The translations under genes were made by a program, and so were the position numbers. Below, piece by piece: positions 54,481 through 64,000 of a DNA stretch of 64,000 bases; position 1 is the first letter of the stretch; every line of letters starts with the position of its first letter. Under the pieces are notes generated by a model. The model saw only the letters and a list, made by a program, of their open reading frames with translations, did no database searches and was not told where the DNA came from. Source of the DNA: Achatina immaculata (lineage: Eukaryota > Mollusca > Gastropoda > Stylommatophora > Achatinidae); NCBI GenBank assembly GCA_009760885.1, contig CM019693.1, positions 51,168,596 through 51,232,595 on the forward strand, in the 5' to 3' direction.

Positions 54481-54523
54481 TGACTATGGTAACTTCATGT
54501 GACTTTGTGTGTTTTAGGGCATT

Positions 54524-55394
54524 CTCTATCATCATCATCATCAGGTGCCGTGCCGACTGGCATTGGCTATTATGCTTCTCCAGAGTACCCGATCCTTCAT
54601 GCAGGCCATCAGTTCAGTTGATGATCTCCTCTCACACCATACCGTCAGACTGTCCAGTATCATTTCTCTTGGTCTTCCTCTTGATCTTCTTCCTTCTATT
54701 TTTCCTGTTGTTATAATATTTTCAATGCCCCCTCTTCTCATTGCATGTCCTATGCAAGTACATTGTCTCTCTCTTATCTTTCTGACAAGGTTTTTTGACT
54801 CTCCAGCTCTTCTCATACATTCTTCATTAGTTATTTTTGCTGTCCAGGGAATTCGCAACATTCTTCTAATAAACCACATTTCTGCTGCTTCCAATGATTT
54901 TTGTGCAGACTTGCCTATTGTCCATGATTCACTTCCATATAACAAGATAGGTTCAATATAGCATTTTAGGACTCGTTTTCTAACATTCATTGATAAAGAT
55001 GTGTTGGCTAATATGTTTCTCATTCTCTGAAATGCAGTCTTTGCTTGACCTATTCTGTTCCTAATTTCTGTTCTGCATTTCCCATCTGAAGTTATTACTG
55101 CTCCAAGGTATTTGAATTTCTGCACCTGCTTTAGAATGGTTCCATTTAATTTAATACTGCATGCTGGTGGATTCTCTATGTCATTATAAAATAGCTGTAC
55201 ATCTTCTTCGGAACTTTCAGATGTTGGAGCGTACACTTGTATAATATTTATGTTTATTGGTCGTCCTTTCAGTTGGGCTAGCAGGACGTGGTCCGAGATG
55301 TTCAGATATCCTACAGTTGTCCTTGCTGTTTATTTGTCAAATATTATTCCTACTCCTCGTTCATGTTTCTCACTTCCTGAATATATTATTGTAT
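54524..55394 (-). mobile_element. LINE (family F) 3' part fused to endonuclease, copy 2
   Basis: Duplicate of 52355-53225 with the same internal fusion and the same stop. Confidence 0.88.
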
Positions 55395-55645
55395 ATCTAA
55401 CTATCTGGTACAAGGAAAAAAGATTTATACATTCCATTATCTGACACAAGGGAAAAAATATTTATACATTCCATTATCTGACACAAGGGAAAAAATATTT
55501 ATACATTCCATTATCTGACACAAGGGAAAAAATATTTATACATTCCATTATCTGACACAAGGGAAACAAGATTTATACGTTCCACTATCTGACACAAGGG
55601 AGAAAAAGATTTATATATTCCACTGTCTGACACAAGGGGAAAAGA
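55395..55645. repeat. 37-bp minisatellite, third block
   Basis: Duplicate of 53225-53475. Confidence 0.9.
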
Positions 55646-55694
55646 GTGAAAACTTATAAACCTAAGGATCAGGAAAATCAGAGTTAACGGAAAT

Positions 55695-56960
55695 TTTATG
55701 TTGATGATTAGTTTTGTGGTAAGTCAGGTGTGTTGATGATTAGTTTTGTGTTAAGTCTAGTGTGTTGATGATTAGTTTTGTGTTAAGTCTAGTGTGTTGA
55801 TGATTAGTTTTGTGTTAAGTCTAGTGTGTTGATGATTAGTTTTGTGTTAAGTCTGGTGTGTTGATGATTAGTTTTGTGTTAAGTCTAGTGTGTTGATTAT
55901 TAGTTTTGTGTTAAGTCTAGTGTGTTGATGATTAGTTTTGTGTTAAGTCTAGTGTGTTGATTATTAGTTTTGTGTTAAGTCAGGTGTGTTGATGATTAGT
56001 TTTAAGTCTAGTGTGTTGATTATTAGTTTTGTGTTAAGTCAGGTGTGTTGATGATTAGTTTTGTGTTAAGTCTGATGTGTTGATTATTAGTTTTGTGTTA
56101 AGTCAGGTGTGTTGATGATTAGTTTTGTGTTAAGTCTGATGTGTTGATTATTAGTTTTGTGTTAAGTCAGGTGTGTTGATTATTAGTTTTGTGTTAAGTC
56201 TGGTGTGTTGATGATTAGTTTTGTGTTAAGTCTGATGTGTTGATTATTAGTTTTGTGTTAAGTCTGGTGTGTTGATGATTAGTTTTGTGTTAAGTCAGGT
56301 GCGTTGATTATTAGTTTTGTGTTAAGTCAGGTGTGTTGATGATTAGTTTTGTGTTAAGTCTGGTGTGTTGATGATTAGTTTTGTATTAAGTCTGATGTGT
56401 TGATTATTAGTTTTGTGTTAAGTCAGGTGTGTTTATGATTAGTTTTGTGGTAAGTCTGGTGTGTTGATGATTAGTTTTGTGTTAAGTCTGATGTGTTGAT
56501 GATTAGTTTTGTGGTAAGTCTGATGTGTTGATGATTAGTTTTGTGTTAAGTCTGATGTGTTGATGATTAGTTTTGTGTTAAGTCTGATGTGTTGATGATT
56601 AGTTTTGTGTTAAGTCAGGTGTGTTGATGATTAGTTTTGTGGTAAGTCAGGTGTGTTGATGATTAGTTTTGTGGTAAGTCTGATGTGTTGATGATTAGTT
56701 TTGTGTTAAGTCTGATGTGTTGATGATTAGTTTTGTGTTAAGTCTGATGTGTTGATGATTAGTTTTGTGTTAAGTCTGATGTGTTGATGATTAGTTTTGT
56801 GTTAAGTCTGATGTGTTGATGATTAGTTTTGTGTTAAGTCAGGTGTGTTGATGATTAGTTTTGTGGTAAGTCAGGTGTGTTGATGATTAGTTTTGTGGTA
56901 AGTCTGATGTGTTGATGATTAGTTTTGTGGTAAGTCTGATGTGTTGATGATTTGTTTTGC
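55695..56960. repeat. 31-bp minisatellite, ~41 copies
   Basis: Unit gttgatgattagttttgtgt then taagtctgatg. Variants gatgat/gattat and gtgtt/gtggt form short higher-order patterns. It ends 35 bp before the exon 10 acceptor. Confidence 0.94.
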
Positions 56961-56994
56961 AGAAAAGATTTATGCTGCTGTTTCTTTTCTACAG

Positions 56995-57095
56995 GAGGTG
57001 ATAGTCACCATGAGAGGCTTCGAGACGAGGATGATCAGCTGTTACATTATGCCATACAGCAAAGTCTCCTTGACTCTGGTACAGAGAATGATCAG
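56995..57095 (+). CDS. ANKRD13: ANKRD13 family protein, exon 10, with ubiquitin-interacting motif
   Basis: 101-nt exon after ttcttttctacag and before gatcag|gttagt. With the G of exon 9 it reads GGDSHHERLRDEDDQLLHYA and IQQSLLDSGTENDQ. DEDDQLLHYAIQQSLLDSG is a canonical UIM (acidic patch, central A-IQ-S) and aligns with human DEDYEIMQFAIQQSLLESS. UIMs of ANKRD13A, B and D bind K63-linked ubiquitin chains on internalised receptors. UIM-lacking ANKRD13C is thus excluded. It ends in phase 0. Further UIM exons are expected downstream but not recognised before 64000. The donor border is amplified about 27-fold after it. Confidence 0.94.
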
Positions 57096-58225
57096 GTTAG
57101 TGGGGGGGGGGGGAGGCGATCAGGTTAGTTCAGATGACACAGAGTGTGGGGGGGGGGCGATCAGGTTAGTTCAGATGACACAGAGTGGGGGGGGGGGGCG
57201 ATCACGTTAGTTCAGATGACACAGAGTGGGGGGGGGGCGATCACGTTAGTTCAGATGACACAGAGTGGGGGGGGGGGCGATCAGGTTAGTTCAGATGACA
57301 CAGAGTGGGGGGGGGGGGAGGGGCTATCAGGTTAGTTCAGATGACACAGTGGGGGGGGGAGGGGCTATCAGGTTAGTTCCGATGACACAGAGTGGGGGGG
57401 GGGAGGGGCTATCAGGTTAGTTCAGATGACACAGAGTGGGGGGGGGGCGGAGGGGGCTATCAGGTTAGTTCTGATGACACAGAGTGGGGGGGGGGCGATC
57501 AGGTTAGTTCAGATGACACAGAGTGGGGGGGGGAGGGGCTATCAGGTTAGTTCAGATGACACAGAGTGGGGGGGGGCGATCAGGTTAGTTCTGATGACAC
57601 AGAGTGGGGGGGGAGGGGCTATCAGGTTAGTTCAGATGACACAGAGTGGGAGGGGGCTATGACACAGAGTGGGGGGGGGGCGATCAGGTTAGTTCTGATG
57701 ACACAGAGTGGGGGGGGAGGGGCTATCAGGTTAGTTCAGATGACACAGAGTGGGGGGGGCGATCAGGTTAGTTCTGATGACACAGAGTGGGGGGGGAGGG
57801 GCTATCAGGTTAGTTCAGATGACACAGAGGGGGGGGCGATCAGGTTAGTTCTGATGACACAGAGTGGGGGGGGTTGCGATCAGGTTAGTTCAGATGACAC
57901 AGAGTGGGGGGGGCAATCAGGTTAGTTCAGATGACACAGAGTGGGGGGGGAGGGGCTATCAGGTTAGTTCAGATGACACAGAGTGGGGGGGGCGATCAGG
58001 TTAGTTCAGATGACACAGAGTGGGGGGGAGCTATCAGGTTAGTTCAGATGACACAGAGGGGGGGGCGATCAGGTTAGTTCAGATGACACAGAGTGGGGGG
58101 GGGGCTATCAGGTTAGTTCAGATGACACAGAGTGGGGGGGGGGGCGATCAGGTTAGTTCAGATGACACAGAGTGGGGGGGGCGATCAGGTTAGTTCAGAT
58201 GACACAGAGTGGGGGGGGGGGGGGC
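57088..58225 (+). repeat. ANKRD13: Array of exon 10 splice donors with G-runs (~36-45-bp unit, ~27 copies)
   Basis: Unit gatcag|gttagttcagatga then cacagagt and a run of 6-13 G, followed by c or aggggct. The exon's last six bases and donor gatcag|gttagt recur about 27 times, alternating between cgatcag and ctatcag forms. G-run lengths vary from unit to unit. The G-rich strand is the sense strand of the gene. Confidence 0.95.
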
Positions 58226-58342
58226 GTAAGCCGCCAACTGGTAACATTGTGTCAAGGTCTTGTATTGCACTTCTTATAATATTGACATCAGATCATGTAC
58301 AGTTATAATAAAACTTAAATAAAATCATGTACGTAAAGTAAA
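58226..58342. other. Unique intron sequence
   Basis: AT-rich, nothing recognised. Confidence 0.3.
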
Positions 58343-58435
58343 AGTAAAATTCCCATTTCTGTGCCATTAAGGCATATTGGGGATACGGTGTTGGGACCGT
58401 ATTTTCCCTGAGCTTTGGCACATGAAAGTGCTATG
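58343..58435 (-). repeat. ~95-bp dispersed repeat, copy 4 (reverse)
   Basis: ttggggatacggtgttggga and attttccctgagctttggca are the reverse complement of the element at 49218 and 32312. Confidence 0.75.
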
Positions 58436-58712
58436 TGGTCAGTATCACACCTGTCTGCATTTACTTTCCCAGATTTCTCTCTTTGCTATGTGGTCAGTAT
58501 CACGCCTGTCTGCATTTACTTTCCCAGATTTCTCTCTTTGCTATGTGGTCAGTATCACACCTGTCTGCATTTACTTTCCCAGATTTCTCTCTTTGCTATG
58601 TGGTCAGTATCACGCCTGTCTGCATTTACTTTCCCAGATTTCTCTCTCTGGCATGTGGTCAGTATCACGCCTGTCTGCATTTACTTTCCCAGATTTCTCT
58701 CTCTGGCATGTA
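58436..58712. repeat. 55-bp minisatellite, 5 copies
   Basis: Unit atgtggtcagtatcacgcct, gtctgcatttactttcccag, atttctctctttgct. It contains an acceptor-like tttactttcccag on the sense strand. Confidence 0.93.
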
Positions 58713-58804
58713 CCAGAACAAAGACCCCACTGCTGGGACTGAATGCAGTACCATGGGAGTAGTAAACCAAGCACCTAACTATTCGGCTAACCAGGCCACC
58801 AATT

Positions 58805-59275
58805 ATTATACGTATAGCTGTTGTAATATTTATATCAGATTAGATACAGTTGGTGTGATATTGGTGGTACAACATATCAGAATAGTATAGCTGTTGTAAT
58901 ATTTATATCAGATTAGATACAGTTGGTGTGATATTGGTGATACAACATATCAGAATAGTACAGCTGTTGTAATATTTATATCAGATTAGATACAGTTGGT
59001 GTGATATTGGTGATACAACATATCAGAATAGTATAGCTGTTGTAATATTTATATCAGATTAGATACAGTTGGTGTGATATTGGTGATACAACATATCAGA
59101 ATAGTATAGCTGTTGTAATATTTATATCAGATTAGATATAGTTGGTGTGATATTGGTGATACAACATATCAGAATAGTACAGCTGTTGTAATATTTATAT
59201 CAGATTAGATACAGTTGATGTGATATTGGTGATACAACATATCAGAATAGTACAGCTGTTGTAATATTGATGATA
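58805..59275. repeat. 73-bp minisatellite, ~6.5 copies
   Basis: Unit tagctgttgtaatatttata, tcagattagatacagttggt, gtgatattggtgatacaaca, tatcagaatag. It is very homogeneous. Confidence 0.93.
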
Positions 59276-59685
59276 CAGTGTAAAAGCTGTTGATGGCACA
59301 TCACACAACTAGAAATGTTTCTTTGACCTGTCCTCTCTTAGAACTTAAGCTGAGTTTGAATAGTTTTCCCAGGTTGTTGTGACCAGAGACTGGCATCCCT
59401 GGACTCCAGGCATTCCCATATATCCTTCACTTTCTGTTCTAACTCCCACAGAAGAGTGCACCCGCTGATGGAGTCAGTCACACACTGGTTGTGGCTAACA
59501 CAAGCTAAACCACTTCTTTCGGAAAAATGCCCAATTCCTCTCTTCTCTCCCAGTTCAATCATTCTCCTGATTGTTTTCAACCTGATGATGTCCTCCATAC
59601 ACAGCCTATCCCAGGTGGCTCTTGCAGTCTCCTCCTTGTCCATTTTTAGGGTTCCCTGAATCACCTCCTTGCATGCCAGCCTGCC
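59276..59685 (-). mobile_element. LINE with RNase H (family G): C-terminal segment, duplicated copy
   Basis: On the - strand MIQGTLKMDKEETARATWDR, RLKTIRRMIELGEKRGIGHF, LACVSHNQCVTDSISGC: the segment after the RNase H domain. It repeats 61211-61620 at offset 1935 bp. Function of this tail in the element is unknown to me. Confidence 0.75.
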
Positions 59686-59689
59686 AGCT

Positions 59690-60095
59690 TTCTCACTGTC
59701 TTTGCTCTCTCATCACCCTGCCAGCTTTCTCACTGTCTTTGCTCTCTCATCACCCTGCCAGCCTGCCAGCTTTCTCACTGTCTTTGCTCTCTCATCACCC
59801 TGCCAGCTTTCTCACTGTCTTTGCTCTCTCATCACCCTGCCAGCTTTCTCACTGTCTTTGCTCTCTCATCACCCTGCCAGCTTTCTCACTGTCTTTGCTC
59901 TCTCATCACCCTGCCAGCTTGTCTGCTTTCTCATTGTCTTTGCTCTCTCATCACCCTGCCAGCTTGTCTGCTTTCTCATTGTCTTTGACTCTCTCATCAC
60001 CCTGCCAGCTTGTCTGCTTTCTCATTGTCTTTGCTCTCTCATCACCCTGCCAGCTTGTCCGCTTTCTCATTGTCTTTGACTCTCTCATCACCCTG
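59690..60095 (-). repeat. Array seeded on the LINE RNase H end (37-47-bp units), copy 1
   Basis: The right-hand units (60040-60095) read on the - strand DERVKDNEKADKLAG, and left-hand units are shortened 37-bp derivatives (ctttctcactgtctttgctc). NExADxLAG is the last conserved RNase H motif, and contains its final catalytic Asp. The array starts at that motif and replaces its normal downstream sequence. Confidence 0.88.
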
Positions 60096-60395
60096 GCAGT
60101 AGACCCACGTCAGACTGGATAACCGAGAGCCCTCTAGAAGCTGGACCCACTCCCTGCGGAAGAAATGTCTCTCATTTCTCCGTAACATGCCCTGGGACTC
60201 TGTCACAGTGACCCCATGCAGGTCACCCTGCTCCATCAACCAGGAAACTGTTTCTGATGCTGCCTGCACCTCCATTCTCACGCTTGATGTGGTAGTTGCA
60301 TGGGCACCTGATTTACTCACAACTGGTTTCTGTTATGGTAGACAGTATAGGCCCATCCACTTTTTAGGCCTTGTACCACTGACCTGTCTGTGAAG
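60042..60395 (-). mobile_element. LINE family G RNase H domain, duplicated copy
   Basis: MSKSGAHATTTSSVRMEVQA, ETVSWLMEQ, VTVTESQGMLRR, RREWVQLLEGSRLSSLTWVY, CQGDERVKDNEKADKLAG. TTSSVRMEVQA carries the catalytic Glu region and TESQGML is where TDSQ is usual (Asp replaced by Glu). It is the RNase H of an RT-RNase H LINE, and the expected PGH is CQGD here, so the domain is probably inactive. Confidence 0.82.
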
Positions 60396-60399
60396 ATCA

Positions 60400-61207
60400 C
60401 AGGGTCATGTGGTTTGGAGTGAAGATCACAGGGTCATGTGGTTTGGAGTGAAGATCACAGGGTCATGTGGTTTGGAGTGAAGATCACAGGGTCATGTGGT
60501 TTGGAGTGAAGATCACAGGGTCATGTGGTTTGGAGTGAAGATCACAGGGTCATGTGGTTTGGAGTGAAGATCACAGGGTCATGTGGTTTGGAGTGAAGAT
60601 CACAGTGTCATGTGGTTTGGAGTGAAGATCATAGGGTCATGTGGTTTGGAGTGAAGATCACAGGGTCATGTGGTTTGGAGTGAAGATCACAGTGTCATGT
60701 GGTTTGGAGTGAAGATCACAGTGTCATGTGGTTTGGAGTGAAGATCATAGGGTCATGTGGTTTGGAGTGAAGATCACAGTGTCATGTGGTTTGGAGTGAA
60801 GATCACAGTGTCATGTGGTTTGGAGTGAAGATCACAGTGTCATGTGGTTTGGAGTGAAGATCACAGTGTCATGTGGTTTGGAGTGAAGATCACAGTGTCA
60901 TGTGGTTTGGAGTGAAGATCACAGGGTCATGTGGTTTGGAGTGAAGATCACAGGGTCATGTGGTTTGGAGTGAAGATCACAGTGTCATGTGGTTTGGAGT
61001 GAAGATCACAGTGTCATGTGGTTTGGAGTGAAGATCATAGGGTCATGTGGTTTGGAGTGAAGATCATAGGGTCATGTGGTTTGGAGTGAAGATCACAGTG
61101 TCATGTGGTTTGGAGTGAAGATCACAGAGTCATGTGGTTTGGAGTGAAGATCACAGTGTCATGTGGTTTGGAGTGAAGATCATAGGGTCATGTGGTTTGG
61201 AGTGAAG
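60400..61207. repeat. 29-bp minisatellite, ~28 copies
   Basis: Unit gaagatcacagggtcatgtg then gtttggagt. Variants agggtc/agtgtc/atagggtc are shuffled. It is inserted between RNase H and the preceding linker of LINE G, and found again at 62341-62545 with 7 units. Confidence 0.95.
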
Positions 61208-61210
61208 ATA

Positions 61211-61620
61211 CAGTGTAAAAGCTGTTGATGGCACATCACACAACTAGAAATGTTTCTTTGACCTGTCCTCTCTTAGAACTTAAGCTGAGTTTGAATAGTT
61301 TTCCCAGGTTGTTGTGACCAGAGACTGGCATCCCTGGACTCCAGGCATTCCCATATATCCTTCACTTTCTGTTCTAACTCCCACAGAAGAGTGCACCCAC
61401 CGATGGAGTCAGTCACACACTGGTTGTGGCTAACACAAGCTAAACCACTTCTTTCGGAAAAATGCCCAATTCCTCTCTTCTCTCCCAGTTCAATCATTCT
61501 CCTGATTGTTTTCAACCTGATGATGTCCTCCATACACAGCCTATCCCAGGTGGCTCTTGCAGTCTCCTCCTTGTCCATTTTTAGGGTTCCCTGAATCACC
61601 TCCTTGCATGCCAGCCTGCC
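61211..61620 (-). mobile_element. LINE with RNase H (family G): C-terminal segment
   Basis: Same sequence as 59276-59685 with a few substitutions (for example SIGGC for SISGC). Confidence 0.75.
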
Positions 61621-61624
61621 AGCT

Positions 61625-62045
61625 TTCTCACTGTCTTTGCTCTCTCATCACCCTGCCAGCTTTCTCACTGTCTTTGCTCTCTCATCACCCTGCCAGCCTG
61701 CCAGCTTTCTCACTGTCTTTGCTCTCTCATCACCCTGCCAGCCTGCCAGCTTTCTCACTGTCTTTGCTCTCTCATCACCCTGCCAGCCTGCCAGCTTTCT
61801 CACTGTCTTTGCTCTCTCATCACCCTGCCAGCTTTCTCATTGTCTTTGCTCTCTCATCACCCTGCCAGCTTGTCTGCTTTCTCATTTTCTTTGCTCTCTC
61901 ATCACCCTGCCAGCTTGTCTGCTTTCTCATTGTCTTTGACTCTCCTATCACCCTGCCAGCTTGTCTGCTTTCTCATTGTCTTTGCTCTCTCATCACCCTG
62001 CCAGCTTGTCCGCTTTCTCATTGTCTTTGACTCTTCCATCACCCT
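61625..62045 (-). repeat. Array seeded on the LINE RNase H end, copy 2
   Basis: Same composition as 59690-60095 but with a different order and number of 37- and 46-bp units, so the two arrays changed after duplication. Confidence 0.88.
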
Positions 62046-62345
62046 GGCAGTAGACCCACGTCAGACTGGATAACCGAGAGCCCTCTAGAAGCTGGACCCA
62101 CTCCCTGCGGAAGAAATGTCTCTCATTTCTCCGTAACATGCCCTGGGACTCTGTCACAGTGACCCCATGCAGGTCACCCTGCTCCATCAACCAGGAAACT
62201 GTTTCTGATGCTGCCTGCACCTCCATTCTCACGCTTGATGTGGTAGTTGCATGGGCTCCTGATTTACTCACAACTGGTTTCTGTTATGGTAGACAGTATA
62301 GGCCCATCCACTTTTTAGGCCTTGTACCACTGACCTGTCTGTGAA
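61993..62345 (-). mobile_element. LINE family G RNase H domain
   Basis: Same as 60042-60395 (offset 1951 bp), one substitution (GDGRVKDNE for GDERVKDNE). In linear order on the - strand this copy follows the RT and linker at 63990-62610, so it probably belongs to the original element and the one at 60042 to the duplication. Confidence 0.82.
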
Positions 62346-62545
62346 GATCACAGGGTCATGTGGTTTGGAGTGAAGATCACAGGGTCATGTGGTTTGGAGT
62401 GAAGATCACAGGGTCATGTGGTTTGGAGTGAAGATCACAGGGTCATGTGGTTTGGAGTGAAGATCACAGGGTCATGTGGTTTGGAGTGAAGATCACAGGG
62501 TCATGTGGTTTGGAGTGAAGATCACAGGGTCATGTGGTTTGGAGT
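62341..62545. repeat. 29-bp minisatellite, second block, ~7 copies
   Basis: Same unit as 60400-61207, all of the agggtc type. Its homogeneity suggests it is closest to the seed. Confidence 0.93.
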
Positions 62546-63990
<1,445 letters not shown>

Positions 63991-64000
63991 GCTCTACTGA

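Overview
This is animal nuclear DNA, not prokaryotic. It contains a piece of eukaryotic 18S rRNA, split exons with GT-AG borders, many non-LTR retrotransposon (LINE) remnants and two DNA-transposon remnants. The LINE/mariner/Tigger mix and the satellite load suggest a marine invertebrate, perhaps a mollusc. That placement is an impression only.

The one host gene I can support is a member of the ANKRD13 family (ankyrin repeat plus ubiquitin-interacting motif, UIM-bearing A/B/D type) on the + strand. Ten distinct exons run from 6307 to 57095. They match the family in order and their splice phases agree: 6307-6431, 9399-9444, 15143-15196, 20955-21044, 25970-26156, 36094-36160, 36634-36804, 38553-38832, 44868-45029 and 56995-57095. 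Two are duplicated whole (second copies at 16326-16379 and 27631-27817). Joined, they give about 427 codons, from an ankyrin repeat through the GPCR-chaperone-like central domain to a UIM. The N-terminal exons and the C-terminal tail are not recognised in the window.

Most of the remaining sequence is tandem repeats in the introns (roughly 40 arrays, units 18-74 bp, up to 2.6 kb), with LINE fragments inserted in or beside them. The most unusual observation is that several arrays are built from the gene's own exon-intron borders. The 3' splice sites of exons 25970, 36094 and 44868 and the 5' splice sites of exons ending at 36160 and 57095 are repeated 3 to about 65 times. The 44868 array (39-bp unit) stays open in the exon's own frame and joins a correctly phased acceptor at 42274-42275, so it could be one 2754-nt exon. 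Similar arrays grow out of transposon coding motifs: mariner HDN(x)3HT, LINE RNase H NEKADKLAG and reverse transcriptase LPQGPPLSP.

Layout: 1-1247 rDNA fragment and unknown repeat; 1248-2180 LINE; 2335-5868 satellites; 5870-9500 first two exons; 9525-14725 satellites and mariner; 14990-16860 duplicated exon 3 block; 16875-20490 satellites and LINE ends; 20955-27860 exons 4 and 5 with LINE C; 28100-31525 satellites and LINE D; 31545-35835 LINE E and a Tigger element; 36000-45029 exons 6-9 and their arrays; 45085-56955 satellites and LINE A/F; 56995-58225 UIM exon and donor array; 58340-64000 satellites and a LINE carrying RNase H on the - strand. At least eight direct tandem duplications of 0.7-2.2 kb are superimposed. 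Some could be assembly artefacts. All readings are by eye.
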